A stretch of 64,000 nucleotides of DNA. It comes from Pseudomonas sp. CC6-YY-74. GTDB taxonomy: Bacteria > Pseudomonadota > Gammaproteobacteria > Pseudomonadales > Pseudomonadaceae. Below, in pieces: positions 1-10,818 of this stretch. Location: NCBI RefSeq assembly GCF_002025205.1, contig NZ_CP019947.1, positions 4,607,501 to 4,671,500 of the forward strand, read 5' to 3'. Under the pieces are notes generated by a model. The model had not been told where the DNA came from, ran no database searches, and was given only the letters and a program-made list of their open reading frames with translations. The first letter of the stretch is position 1. Each line of letters begins with the position of its first letter. A program made the position numbers and the translations under genes.

Positions 1-67
1 GCTCAGCTGGGAGAGCGCCTGCCTTGCACGCAGGAGGTCAACGGTTCGATCCCGTTTGGCTCCACCA
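1..67 (+). tRNA. tRNA-Ala (TGC), 5' end cut off by the window
   Basis: The window opens inside a tRNA. The D-arm, an anticodon stem-loop carrying TGC, the T-arm and a genomically encoded CCA end at 67 are visible; roughly the first nine bases of the acceptor strand lie outside. Lying 5' of 23S rRNA, it is the spacer tRNA-Ala of an rrn operon. The 16S gene and the usual tRNA-Ile partner would lie upstream of the window. Confidence 0.95.
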
Positions 68-315
68 CTTTATGACGTTGTAGAGAGTTCAGAACTGAAC
101 ATTCCTGCCGACGGTAGCTGAATGTTGATTTCTGGTCTTTGACCGGTAAGAAAAATCGTTCTTTAAAAATTTGGGTATGTGATAGAAGTGACTGATTGAC
201 TGCTTTCACTGGCAGTTAATTTGGTCAAGGTAAAATTTGCGTGTTCTCAATTGCAAATTTTCGGCGAATGTCGTCTTCACGTTATAGACAGTAACCAGAT
301 TGCTTGGGGTTATAT
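68..315 (+). promoter_or_regulatory. tRNA-Ala to 23S spacer with boxA-like antiterminator and processing-stem arms
   Basis: This 248-bp spacer has no gene. A boxA-like sequence (TTCTTTAAAAA, about 159-169) fits rRNA antitermination through NusB/S10. Bases 171-184 are an exact reverse complement of 3293-3306 beyond the 23S gene. Bases about 299-322 are nearly complementary to about 3198-3222. These arms would bring the two ends of pre-23S together as a stem of the kind cut by RNase III. The pairing is read directly; the processing role is from knowledge of rRNA operons. Confidence 0.7.
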
Positions 316-3207
<2,892 letters not shown>

Positions 3208-3356
3208 TAACACCCAAACAATTTGCTGTTTGTGTGCTAGACGATCGAAGTCGACAACACACCGAAAGTTTGCAAGACCACGCACTACCCTTTATCACAT
3301 ACCCAATTTGGAGCCGCGTCCTTCTCGATAAAAGAAGCACGATGTTCCACCCGAAT

Positions 3357-3474
3357 TGCTTGACGACCATAGAGCATTGGAACCACCTGATCCCATCCCG
3401 AACTCAGTAGTGAAACGATGCATCGCCGATGGTAGTGTGGGGTTTCCCCATGTGAGAGTAGGTCATCGTCAAGC
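3357..3474 (+). rRNA. rrf: 5S ribosomal RNA
   Basis: About 118 nt with typical Pseudomonas 5S sequence, including the conserved CCCATCCCGAACTC segment and complementary ends (TGCTTGACGA at the start, TCGTCAAGC at the end) forming helix I. It lies 150 bp after 23S in the same rrn operon and is followed within about 10 bp by a strong terminator. Confidence 0.96.
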
Positions 3475-3483
3475 TTGTATTCC

Positions 3484-3516
3484 AAACCCCCCATCCGTGA
3501 AAACGGGTGGGGGTTT
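3484..3516 (+). terminator. rrn operon terminator
   Basis: GC-rich hairpin (AAACCCCCCATCCGT / ACGGGTGGGGGTTT with a GAAA loop and slight mispairing) followed by TGTCTTTG. It lies just after 5S and ends the rRNA transcript before birA. Confidence 0.85.
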
Positions 3517-3608
3517 GTCTTTGTGGGCAGGAAAAACTCAATCTCTCTCTGTAGGCAACCTGTGGACGCGCCGTTATCATGCGTGCCTTGTTACTCGGTG
3601 AGATCAGC

Positions 3609-4570
3609 ATGTTGCCATTACTAAGGCTGCTTCAAGATGGGAGTTTTCATTCGGGTGAAGCGCTTGGCGCCGCCTTGGGTGTTAGTCGCTCAGCGATATG
3701 GAAGCAATTACAGTCCTTGGAGGCTGAGTTAGCGTTGCCTGTTCACAGGGTTCGCGGGCGTGGCTATCGCTTGGAGAGTCCGCTTCTCCTCTTGGATGAA
3801 AATGTGCTGGCCGCCGGTGAATCTAGACCGATTTGGCCGTTGAGAATTTTGCCCTCCGTGGATTCGACTAATGCGGAGGTGTTAAGGCGTTTGGCGGGCG
3901 GTCAGGTGCCGCCTTTTATCATATTGGCGGAGCGCCAGACTTCTGGGCGTGGTCGTCGGGGGCGCAATTGGGTGAGCCCCTTTGGTGAGAATCTCTATTA
4001 CAGCCTTGCTCTTCAAGTCGATGGTGGTATGCGTCAGCTCGAGGGGTTGAGTCTAGTTGTGGGCTTGGCTTTACTCCGTGCGCTACGTACAGCGGGGATG
4101 ACCGCTGCGGGGTTGAAGTGGCCTAACGACGTATTGGTCGATGGCCGCAAGGTAGCAGGCATTCTCCTGGAGTTGTCTGGCGATCCGGCTGATGTTTGTC
4201 ACGTGGTGATAGGTATTGGAGTCAACGTGAACATGCTTGCCGACAGGGGGGGATTGATCAGCCGTGGACTTCTATGCGTGCTGAGTTAGGGGGCTTGGTG
4301 GATCGCAATGAGTTTGTAGGTGAGCTTAATCGTCAGTTGTCGCTGTATCTGGGTGTGCATCAGGCGAGTGGGTTTTCCGCTCTGAGGGATGAGTGGCAGG
4401 ACAACCATCTTTGGCAGGGCCGTAATGTGACGCTAACGACAGGTGCCCGCCCGGTTAGTGGGGTGGTATTAGGGGTTGATCGGTCAGGCGCCCTTCGCTT
4501 GCGTGTTGCCGGAGTAGAGCAAAGCTTTAGTGGTGGGGAGCTCAGTTTGAGGTTGAACAATGATTCTTGA
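3609..4570 (+). CDS. birA: Biotin-protein ligase / biotin operon repressor BirA, frameshifted by one base
   Basis: BirA activates biotin to biotinyl-AMP, attaches it to acetyl-CoA carboxylase BCCP and, in its two-domain form, represses biotin genes. An N-terminal winged helix-turn-helix (SGEALGAALGVSRSAIWKQL, residues about 13-32) precedes the catalytic domain with the GRGRRGRNW biotin/ATP loop and the KWPNDV motif. The ATG at 3609 is preferred because homologues begin MLPLLRLL-like; an in-frame ATG at 3579 is less likely. After VNVNMLADRG the frame breaks in a run of seven G (4246-4252). One more G restores IDQPWTSMR and the C-terminal domain to 4570. The 3' end overlaps coaX by 11 bp. A homopolymer sequencing error is the likeliest cause, as BirA is normally essential. 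Confidence 0.9.
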
Positions 4571-5309
4571 GCTCGATTGTGGAAATAGCTTTATCAAATG
4601 GCGAATAGTCACAGAAAGTGGCGTGAGTACGGGTTGTGGTGGTGTTGCTGGTGCCGATGAGGAGCTCGTTTTGGCTGTGCAACAACAACAATTGGTCGAC
4701 CTGCGTGCTTGTCGTTTGGTGAGTGTGCGCTCGGATGAAGAAACTGAGCGACTTGTCGATGCGCTGAGGCGAGCATTTTGCATAGAGTGTATCTGTGCGC
4801 ATCCGGCTGTGGAGTTGGCTGGTGTGCGTAATGGCTATGAGCAGTACGAGCGTCTAGGGCTTGATCGCTGGCTCGCTCTGGTTGGTGCATACCAACAGGC
4901 CCAGCAGGCCTGCTTGGTACTAGACTTGGGCACTGCTGTGACCTCTGATTTGGTTGATGCTGATGGCCGGCATCTTGGCGGTTTTATTTGTCCTGGTGTG
5001 CCTTTGATGCGTAATCAATTGCGTACTCACACCCGGCGAACACGTTATGACGATCAGCTTGCCGAGCAAGCGATGCAGAACCTAGCCCCTGGGCGCTCGA
5101 CGGCTGAAGCGGTTGAGCGAGGTTGTTCATTGATGCTGCAGGGGTTTGTTCGTACTCAGCTGGATATGGCTCGCGACTATTGGGGGGGGCGCTTCGTGGT
5201 CTTTCTAACCGGTGGCGATGCTTCTTTAGTGGTCGACATGCTGCCTGATGCTCGGGTGGTCCCTGACCTGGTTTTTATCGGTTTGGCAATCGCCTGTCCG
5301 TTGCGTTGA
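4560..5309 (+). CDS. coaX: Type III pantothenate kinase
   Basis: Catalyses the first step of coenzyme A synthesis, ATP-dependent phosphorylation of pantothenate, in the cytoplasm. The 249-aa length matches Pseudomonas CoaX. The ASKHA-fold phosphate loop is visible as D6-C-G8-N9-S, with a second motif DLGTAVT around 122-128 and a glycine-rich GGFICPG segment after it. Type III enzymes need a monovalent cation and resist CoA feedback (family knowledge). It overlaps the end of birA, so the two are probably co-transcribed, as in other pseudomonads. Confidence 0.95.
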   Translation: MILELDCGNSFIKWRIVTESGVSTGCGGVAGADEELVLAVQQQQLVDLRACRLVSVRSDEETERLVDALRRAFCIECICAHPAVELAGVRNGYEQYERLGLDRWLALVGAYQQAQQACLVLDLGTAVTSDLVDADGRHLGGFICPGVPLMRNQLRTHTRRTRYDDQLAEQAMQNLAPGRSTAEAVERGCSLMLQGFVRTQLDMARDYWGGRFVVFLTGGDASLVVDMLPDARVVPDLVFIGLAIACPLR

Positions 5310-5317
5310 GGTCATGC

Positions 5318-5989
5318 ATGCGCTGGATATTATTGTTGCTGATTGTATTGAATCTGTTTTATTACGTGTGGCATCAGCAGCAGGCGCCATTGCGTCCTAA
5401 AGACGTTGCGCCACTGGCGCTTGCTCTAGACAGCAAGCGCGACATTCAACTGCTGAGTGAGTCTGATGAGCCAGTGCGGCGTGAGCAGGCGGTCAGCAAG
5501 GAGGCTGAGGCTGTCTGCCTTTTTCTAGGTGGCTTTGAGTCGAAGTCTGCTGCTACAGCTGTCGAGCAGCGGTTGATCAGTCTCGATATTCGCTCGCGCG
5601 TGCAGTCAGTGGATGCTACGGCAGAAGTCGAGTATTGGGTGTATTTAGCGCCACTGGCCTCACGTCAGGCATCGCTTCGGCAGTTGAAAGAGTTGCAGGC
5701 GCGAAAAATAGACAGCTACCTAATTACCCAGGGGGATTTGGCCAATGGGATATCTCTGGGGATCTTTCCGCGTGAGGATTCGGCAAAGAGTGTGATGCAG
5801 CGTCTGCATGATGCTGGTTACGAGTCCGCGCTAAGGGAGTTGCCTCGGTCTCAGCGAAGCTATTGGGTGCGAATCGCCCCCGAAAGCCGTCGCTTGGTCG
5901 GCGATCCACTCTTGCAGAGTTTGGCTATCGACTTCAATGGGTTGCAACATCAATTGATGCCGTGCGAAAGCATTGCAACCTTTCCTTAG
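5318..5989 (+). CDS. Membrane-anchored SPOR-domain protein
   Basis: 223-aa protein with a short cytoplasmic start, one membrane segment (RWILLLLIVLNLFYYVW, residues about 2-18) and a periplasmic part. That part contains two SPOR-like units (about residues 65-115, CLFLGGFESKSAATA..., and about 140-200, GISLGIFPREDSAKS...YWVRIAP). SPOR domains bind septal peptidoglycan stripped of stem peptides, so a cell-envelope or division-site role is plausible, but no specific function is known to me. The ATG at 5318 lies just after GAGGTC; a TTG at 5306 is less likely. It follows coaX by 8 bp, matching the order birA-coaX-SPOR in P. aeruginosa. Confidence 0.85.
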   Translation: MRWILLLLIVLNLFYYVWHQQQAPLRPKDVAPLALALDSKRDIQLLSESDEPVRREQAVSKEAEAVCLFLGGFESKSAATAVEQRLISLDIRSRVQSVDATAEVEYWVYLAPLASRQASLRQLKELQARKIDSYLITQGDLANGISLGIFPREDSAKSVMQRLHDAGYESALRELPRSQRSYWVRIAPESRRLVGDPLLQSLAIDFNGLQHQLMPCESIATFP

Positions 5990-6089
5990 ATTGAATAGAA
6001 TGGCGCCCGCTTCGCAGCTAAGCCTTAACGGCAAAATCTGCGAAGTTACTGTTAGTGCAGCTAACCTCAGGTTTTTAATGAGAAATTGC

Positions 6090-6118
6090 TTGACAGTAGG
6101 GTGGCTTCTAAAGAGAAT
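6090..6118 (+). promoter_or_regulatory. Sigma-70 promoter for the tRNA-Tyr/Gly/Thr-tuf unit
   Basis: Perfect -35 TTGACA (6090-6095), 17-bp spacer, -10 GAGAAT (6113-6118), followed by a GC-rich discriminator (GCCGCC). A GC discriminator is typical of stable-RNA promoters under stringent control. It lies 13 bp before the tRNA-Tyr 5' end. Confidence 0.75.
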
Positions 6119-6131
6119 GCCGCCTCCTTCT

Positions 6132-6216
6132 GGAGGGATTCCCGAGCGGCCAAAGGGATCAGACTGTAAATCTGACGTCATCGACTTCGAAGGTTCGAAT
6201 CCTTCTCCCTCCACCA
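6132..6216 (+). tRNA. tyrT: tRNA-Tyr (GTA)
   Basis: 85-nt type II tRNA with a long variable arm, anticodon GTA in the loop CTGTAAA, T-loop TTCGAAT and encoded CCA. First gene of a tRNA-Tyr/Gly/Thr-tuf cluster, an arrangement shared with the E. coli tufB operon. Confidence 0.97.
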
Positions 6217-6240
6217 GATTTAGCGTGAGCTACAAGCTCC

Positions 6241-6314
<74 letters not shown>

Positions 6315-6340
6315 TGTTTGTGGTTTGCGTAATGTGTAAC

Positions 6341-6416
6341 GCTCATGTAGCTCAGCTGGTAGAGCACACCCTTGGTAAGGGTGAGGTCAGCGGTTCGAGT
6401 CCGCTCATGAGCTCCA
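6341..6416 (+). tRNA. tRNA-Thr (GGT)
   Basis: 76-nt cloverleaf: acceptor GCTCATG pairs with CATGAGC, anticodon GGT in loop TTGGTAA, T-loop TTCGAGT, encoded CCA end. Third tRNA of the cluster, directly before a terminator-like hairpin and tuf. Confidence 0.97.
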
Positions 6417-6420
6417 TTCA

Positions 6421-6455
6421 ACAAAGGCAGATATGAAAGTATCTGCCTTTGTTTT
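6421..6455 (+). terminator. Hairpin between tRNA-Thr and tuf (terminator/attenuator)
   Basis: Perfect 13-bp stem (6421-6433 with 6440-6452) and a 6-nt loop, then TTTT. It begins four bases after the CCA of tRNA-Thr and ends about 45 bp before tuf. It could terminate part of the transcript, adjusting the tuf:tRNA ratio, or mark the end for tRNA processing. No clear separate tuf promoter is seen between it and tuf, so some read-through is expected. Confidence 0.75.
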
Positions 6456-6500
6456 AATGGTGATATGACTCGCTCAATTCTTCGTTTGGAGGCAGTCGAG

Positions 6501-7694
6501 ATGGCTAAGGAAAAGTTTGAACGTAATAAGCCGCATGTCAACGTAGGCACTATCGGCCACGTCGACCACGGTAAGACTACTCTGACTGCAGCGCTGACCA
6601 AGGTCTGTGCTGAGGCTTGGGGTGGCTCTGCGCGTGACTTCTCCCAGATCGACAACGCCCCGGAAGAAAAGGCGCGTGGTATCACTATTAATACTTCCCA
6701 TGTCGAATACGACTCCGCTATTCGTCATTATGCGCACGTCGATTGTCCTGGCCACGCTGACTATGTGAAAAACATGATCACTGGTGCTGCGCAAATGGAT
6801 GGCGCTATCTTGGTTTGCTCCGCGGCTGACGGCCCGATGCCGCAGACTCGTGAGCACATTCTGCTGTCCCGTCAGGTGGGTGTTCCTTACATCGTGGTCT
6901 TCCTGAACAAGGCTGACATGGTGGATGACGCTGAGCTGTTGGAGCTGGTTGAGATGGAGGTGCGTGACCTGTTGTCGATGTATGACTTCCCAGGTGACGA
7001 CACTCCGATCGTGATCGGCTCGGCGTTGATGGCTCTGAATGGCCAGGACGACAACGAGATGGGTACTACTGCTGTGCGCAAGCTGGTTGAGACTCTGGAT
7101 ACTTACATTCCCGAGCCTGTGCGTGCGATCGACCGGCCGTTCCTGATGCCGATCGAGGACGTGTTCTCGATCTCCGGGCGCGGCACTGTGGTGACTGGTC
7201 GTATCGAGCGCGGCATCGTCAAGATCCAGGAAGAGGTAGAGATTGTTGGTATTCGTAATACCACCAAGACTATCTGTACTGGTGTCGAGATGTTCCGCAA
7301 GCTGCTTGATGAAGGTCGTGCTGGCGAGAACTGTGGTATTTTGCTGCGCGGCACCAAGCGTGACGACGTGGAGCGAGGTCAGGTTCTGGCTAAGCCAGGT
7401 ACCATCAAGCCGCATACCAAGTTCGAGGGCGAGGTGTACGTGTTGTCTAAGGATGAGGGTGGTCGTCATACGCCATTCTTCAAGGGCTATCGTCCGCAGT
7501 TTTACTTTCGCACTACCGATGTGACTGGTAACTGCGAATTGCCGGAAGGCGTTGAGATGGTGATGCCTGGCGACAACGTCAAGATGGTTGTCACTCTGAT
7601 CGCTCCTATCGCCATGGAAGATGGTCTGCGCTTCGCGATTCGTGAAGGTGGTCGTACCGTTGGTGCGGGTGTGGTTGCTAAGATCATCGAGTAA
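6501..7694 (+). CDS. tuf: Elongation factor Tu, first copy
   Basis: 397-aa GTPase that delivers aminoacyl-tRNA to the ribosome. The P-loop GHVDHGKT (about 19-26), switch II DCPGHADY, NKADM and the C-terminal domains are intact. The ATG at 6501 follows a TGGAGG ribosome-binding site. It sits downstream of three tRNAs, like E. coli tufB. It differs from the second copy at 20 amino acids, unusual for tuf paralogues, which normally stay nearly identical by gene conversion. Differences cluster near the N-terminus (residues about 40-70), around 190-260 and in the C-terminal third. Confidence 0.97.
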   Translation: MAKEKFERNKPHVNVGTIGHVDHGKTTLTAALTKVCAEAWGGSARDFSQIDNAPEEKARGITINTSHVEYDSAIRHYAHVDCPGHADYVKNMITGAAQMDGAILVCSAADGPMPQTREHILLSRQVGVPYIVVFLNKADMVDDAELLELVEMEVRDLLSMYDFPGDDTPIVIGSALMALNGQDDNEMGTTAVRKLVETLDTYIPEPVRAIDRPFLMPIEDVFSISGRGTVVTGRIERGIVKIQEEVEIVGIRNTTKTICTGVEMFRKLLDEGRAGENCGILLRGTKRDDVERGQVLAKPGTIKPHTKFEGEVYVLSKDEGGRHTPFFKGYRPQFYFRTTDVTGNCELPEGVEMVMPGDNVKMVVTLIAPIAMEDGLRFAIREGGRTVGAGVVAKIIE

Positions 7695-7698
7695 TCGG

Positions 7699-7727
7699 TT
7701 GATCTGTCCCTGTCGGGCCGGCATAAT
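7699..7727 (+). promoter_or_regulatory. Promoter for tRNA-Trp-secE-nusG inside the tuf1 terminator
   Basis: -35 TTGATC (7699-7704), 17-bp spacer, -10 CATAAT (7722-7727). The -35 starts four bases after the tuf stop codon, and the -10 lies in the loop of the hairpin at 7713-7738. Confidence 0.65.
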
Positions 7728-7747
7728 GGTCGGCCTGATTTTAGTTT
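7713..7747 (+). terminator. Putative tuf1 terminator with promoter -10 in its loop
   Basis: About 8-bp stem (TCGGGCCG at 7713-7720 with CGGCCTGA at 7731-7738, one G-U pair) followed by TTTTAGTTTT. It is moderate in strength. The loop holds the CATAAT box of the next promoter. Confidence 0.55.
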
Positions 7748-7748
7748 T

Positions 7749-7824
7749 AGGTCAGTAGCTCAATTGGCAGAGCGGCGGTCTCCAAAACCGCAGGTTGGGG
7801 GTTCGATTCCCTCCTGACCTGCCA
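7749..7824 (+). tRNA. trpT: tRNA-Trp (CCA)
   Basis: 76-nt cloverleaf: acceptor AGGTCAG pairs with CTGACCT, anticodon CCA in loop CTCCAAA, T-loop TTCGATT, encoded GCCA end. It lies directly between tuf and secE, the common proteobacterial arrangement. Confidence 0.97.
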
Positions 7825-7867
7825 TTTTCTAACGAATTTGGCGTGTCTTCTCACAGGATCCTCGTAA

Positions 7868-8236
7868 ATGACTGTTAAGGCTGAAGCCAAAGATTCGCGC
7901 TTTGATCTGCTGAAGTGGGTTGTGGTATCCGCTTTGGTGGTGGTCGGTGTGGTCGGTAATCAGTACTTCTCTGCTGAGCCGATCCTGTACCGTGTACTGG
8001 CCTTGCTTGTACTTTCTGTTGTGGCTGGTGCTGTTGCGCTGCAGACGACGAAAGGGCGGGTGTTTTTTGAGCTGGCAAAAGAAGCGCGCATTGAAATTCG
8101 TAAGGTCGTTTGGCCGACCCGTCAGGAAACCACGCAAACTACGTTGATTGTCGTGGCTGTTGTTCTGGTGATGGCGCTGCTGTTGTGGGGTCTGGATACC
8201 CTGCTGGGTTGGCTTGTTTCGTTTGTAGTCGGTTAA
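7868..8236 (+). CDS. secE: Preprotein translocase subunit SecE
   Basis: 122-aa inner-membrane protein that clamps SecY in the SecYEG channel. It has the long gammaproteobacterial form with three membrane segments (about 18-36, 42-58 and 95-117). The conserved cytoplasmic amphipathic helix and hinge (FFELAKEARIEIRKVVWPTR, about 61-80) is the essential core. It is followed 9 bp later by nusG, the usual secE-nusG pair. Confidence 0.95.
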   Translation: MTVKAEAKDSRFDLLKWVVVSALVVVGVVGNQYFSAEPILYRVLALLVLSVVAGAVALQTTKGRVFFELAKEARIEIRKVVWPTRQETTQTTLIVVAVVLVMALLLWGLDTLLGWLVSFVVG

Positions 8237-8245
8237 AGGTGTCCC

Positions 8246-8779
8246 GTGGCTAAGCGTTGGTACGTTGTGCATGCTTACTCGGGTTACGAGAAGCATGTGA
8301 TGCGCTCGTTGATTGAGCGCGTAAAGTTCGCCGGTATGGAAGATGGTTTCGGTGAGATCCTGGTCCCTACTGAAGAAGTAGTGGAAATGCGCAATGGTCA
8401 GAAGCGCAAAAGCGAGCGCAAATTCTTTCCTGGCTATGTGCTGGTGCAGATGGACATGAACGAAGGCACTTGGCACTTGGTCAAGGATACCCCTCGGGTC
8501 ATGGGCTTTATCGGTGGAACTGCCGATAAGCCGGCGGCGATTACCGACAAGGAAGCCGATGCAATCCTGCGCCGCGTCGCTGATAGCGGTGATAAGCCGA
8601 AGCCTAAGACACTGTTTGAGCCGGGTGAAATGGTTCGCGTTGTTGATGGCCCGTTCGCTGACTTTAGTGGCGTGGTCGAAGAAGTTAATTATGAGAAAAG
8701 CCGCATCCAGGTGGCGGTGACTATTTTTGGTCGCTCCACCCCGGTCGAGCTGGAGTTCAGTCAGGTCGAAAAGGCATAA
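8246..8779 (+). CDS. nusG: Transcription antitermination factor NusG
   Basis: 177-aa protein that binds RNA polymerase, suppresses pausing, and couples to Rho or ribosomal S10. The N-terminal NGN domain (KRWYVVHAYSGYEKHV..., about 1-120) and a C-terminal KOW domain (about 127-177, GEMVRVVDGPFADFSG) are complete. The start is GTG at 8246, nine bases after secE. A terminator follows at 8798. Confidence 0.97.
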   Translation: MAKRWYVVHAYSGYEKHVMRSLIERVKFAGMEDGFGEILVPTEEVVEMRNGQKRKSERKFFPGYVLVQMDMNEGTWHLVKDTPRVMGFIGGTADKPAAITDKEADAILRRVADSGDKPKPKTLFEPGEMVRVVDGPFADFSGVVEEVNYEKSRIQVAVTIFGRSTPVELEFSQVEKA

Positions 8780-8797
8780 CTGACACAAGCATCCCTT

Positions 8798-8825
8798 ACC
8801 CCGCAGTCGCAAGCTGCGGGGTTTT
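8798..8825 (+). terminator. Terminator after nusG
   Basis: ACCCCGCAG / CTGCGGGGT stem with a 7-nt loop, followed by TTTTG. It separates the secE-nusG unit from rplKA. Confidence 0.85.
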
Positions 8826-8856
8826 GTCGTCACTGGGATAAATGCGTAAATCATCG

Positions 8857-8880
8857 GGGAGCCGTAAGGCGCTAGAACCC
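8857..8880 (+). promoter_or_regulatory. Probable L1-binding operator in the rplK leader
   Basis: A hairpin with an asymmetric internal loop (GGGAGCC opposite GGCGCTAGAACCC) lies 17 bp before the rplK start. In bacteria L1 represses the L11-L1 mRNA by binding a leader structure resembling its 23S site. The location and fold fit; the assignment is by inference. Confidence 0.55.
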
Positions 8881-8896
8881 GTAATTGGAGTGGCTC

Positions 8897-9328
8897 ATGG
8901 CTAAGAAAATAACGGCTTATATCAAGCTGCAAGTAAAGGCTGGACAGGCTAACCCGAGCCCGCCAGTAGGCCCGGCATTGGGTCAGCATGGTGTGAACAT
9001 CATGGAGTTCTGCAAGACATTTAACGCCAGGACCCAGGGTATGGAGCCCGGTCTGCCGACGCCAGTGATCATCACTGTGTACAGCGACCGCAGCTTTACC
9101 TTTGAAACTAAAAGCACTCCGGCTTCAGTTCTGCTGAAGAAGGCTGCTGGCTTGACCAGTGGTTCGGCTCGTCCGAACACCGTCAAGGTTGGCACTGTGA
9201 CTCGTGCTCAGCTGGAAGAGATCGCCAAGACCAAGCAGGCTGATCTGACTTCCGCTGATATGGATGCGGCCGTGCGTACTATCGCCGGCTCTGCTCGTAG
9301 CATGGGCCTCAACGTGGAGGGTGTGTAA
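8897..9328 (+). CDS. rplK: 50S ribosomal protein L11
   Basis: 143 aa. It binds the GTPase-associated region of 23S together with the L10-L12 stalk and is needed for RelA activation. N-terminal AYIKLQVKAGQANPSPPVGPALGQ and the C-terminal rRNA-binding domain with SARSMGL are typical. The ATG at 8897 (MAKKITAY) is chosen over an in-frame upstream codon at 8885. The stop TAA overlaps the ATG of rplA by one base, implying translational coupling. Confidence 0.97.
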   Translation: MAKKITAYIKLQVKAGQANPSPPVGPALGQHGVNIMEFCKTFNARTQGMEPGLPTPVIITVYSDRSFTFETKSTPASVLLKKAAGLTSGSARPNTVKVGTVTRAQLEEIAKTKQADLTSADMDAAVRTIAGSARSMGLNVEGV

Positions 9329-10023
9329 TGGCTAAGCTGACCAAGCGTCAAAAGGCAATCGCGGCGAAGATTGAGCCGGGCAAAGCCTACAACTTCACCG
9401 AGGCTGCTGCTCTGCTGGCTGAGCTTTCGGTTGTCAAGTTCTCCGAGTCTGTTGATGTCGCGGTGAACCTCGGCGTCGACCCGCGTAAATCCGACCAGGT
9501 TGTACGTGGTGCTACCGTGCTGCCGAACGGCTCCGGTAAAAGCGTACGGGTTGCTGTGTTCACCCAGGGGCCGGCTGCTGAAGCGGCTCTGGCTGCCGGC
9601 GCTGATCGCGTAGGCATGGATGAGCTGGCTGCCGAGATGAAGGGCGGCGATCTGAACTATGACGTGGTTATCGCATCCCCGGATGCCATGCGCGTTGTCG
9701 GTCAGTTGGGTCAGATCCTCGGCCCGCGCGGCCTGATGCCGAACCCGAAAGTCGGTACCGTAACTCCAGACGTTGCCACTGCCGTACGCAATGCCAAGGC
9801 TGGTCAAGTGCGTTTCCGTACCGACAAAAACGGCATCATCCATGGTTCCGTGGGTAAGGTTGGTTTTGACGCCGAGAAGCTGAAGCAAAACGTTGAAGCG
9901 CTGATCTCCGATCTGAAGCGTCTCAAGCCGTCGACTTCGAAAGGCATCTACGTTCAGCGCGTGACCCTGAGCACCACCATGGGTCCTGGTCTGGTTATCG
10001 ACCAAGCTTCGCTCGACGCGTAA
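9328..10023 (+). CDS. rplA: 50S ribosomal protein L1
   Basis: 231-aa protein of the L1 stalk, which moves deacylated tRNA out of the E site; it is also the autogenous repressor of this operon in E. coli. MAKLTKRQKAIAAKI at the start and the GPRGLMPNPKVGTVT segment (about 132-146) are diagnostic. It overlaps rplK by one base. Confidence 0.97.
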   Translation: MAKLTKRQKAIAAKIEPGKAYNFTEAAALLAELSVVKFSESVDVAVNLGVDPRKSDQVVRGATVLPNGSGKSVRVAVFTQGPAAEAALAAGADRVGMDELAAEMKGGDLNYDVVIASPDAMRVVGQLGQILGPRGLMPNPKVGTVTPDVATAVRNAKAGQVRFRTDKNGIIHGSVGKVGFDAEKLKQNVEALISDLKRLKPSTSKGIYVQRVTLSTTMGPGLVIDQASLDA

Positions 10024-10236
10024 TGAATTCGGCTGGCGCAAGTGATTGCGTCAGTCTGCAAAATTGGGGTCCCTGCCTGGCGGGGGCTATCCAAGACCGT
10101 AGGTGGTGTAAGCCTTAAACCCGGCGAGTGATCTCCGGCAGCCTACGCAGATGGTGCTCCCGATTCTTACCGAATCAGACACCAAAACGCCGTCCAGCTT
10201 CGGTTGGACGAAACGGTAACATCCAGGAGTAAACCC
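10024..10236 (+). promoter_or_regulatory. rplJ leader with L10-type regulatory RNA
   Basis: 213-bp non-coding stretch. From about 10090 it contains GACCGTAGGTGGTGTAAG, later paired by GCCTACGCAGATGGTG (about 10140-10155), the hallmark of the L10(L12)4-binding leader found before rplJ in gammaproteobacteria. A further hairpin (CGTCCAGC...GTTGGACG, about 10191-10210) precedes the ribosome-binding site AGGAG at 10225. The leader probably lets the L10-L12 complex repress its own translation. Confidence 0.75.
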
Positions 10237-10737
10237 GTGGCAATTAAACTCGAAGACAAAAAGGCCATCGTCGCTGAAGTCAACGAGGCTGCCAAAGCTG
10301 CCCTGTCCGCTGTCGTGGCTGATGCCCGTGGCGTGACCGTAGCTGCAATGACCGGACTCCGTAAAGAGGCCCGCGCATCTGGCGTGTACGTGAAAGTCGT
10401 GCGTAACACCCTGCTGCGCCGCGCCGTTGAGGGCACTCAGTTCGACGTGCTCAACGACGTGTTCAAAGGCCCGACCCTGATTGCGTTCTCCAATGAACAT
10501 CCGGGCGCTGCTGCTCGTATTTTCAAGGATTTCGCCAAGGGTCAGAGCAAGTTCGAGATCAGGGCAGCTGCGTTCGAGGGTCAGTTCCTCGCAGCCCATC
10601 AGATCGACGTACTGGCAACTCTGCCGACTTACAACGAAGCGATTTCTCAGCTGATGAGCGTGATGCAAGGCGCTACCAGCAAGTTCGTTCGTACTTTGGC
10701 GGCTGTTCGCGACCAGAAAGAAGCTGCAGCGGCCTAA
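10237..10737 (+). CDS. rplJ: 50S ribosomal protein L10
   Basis: 166-aa base of the L7/L12 stalk; its C-terminal helix binds L12 dimers. The GTG at 10237, ten bases after AGGAG, gives VAIKLEDKKAIVAEV as in Pseudomonas. Upstream in-frame codons would extend into the structured leader and are rejected. Confidence 0.96.
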   Translation: MAIKLEDKKAIVAEVNEAAKAALSAVVADARGVTVAAMTGLRKEARASGVYVKVVRNTLLRRAVEGTQFDVLNDVFKGPTLIAFSNEHPGAAARIFKDFAKGQSKFEIRAAAFEGQFLAAHQIDVLATLPTYNEAISQLMSVMQGATSKFVRTLAAVRDQKEAAAA

Positions 10738-10818
10738 GGCTGGCTGCGTCGTCTTTCAATCTTATTTGTTTAATTTGATGGCCGCGAAGGCTGTCCCCCA
10801 ATACAGGAATTTAGAGTC

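Noticed and set aside
6474..7724. 416-aa minus-strand ORF opposite tuf1, and similar long antisense ORFs opposite rpoB, rpoC, fusA and tuf2
   Set aside because: They are produced by strong codon bias of highly expressed genes; sequences are low-complexity (many His, Gln, Thr) and lack domains.
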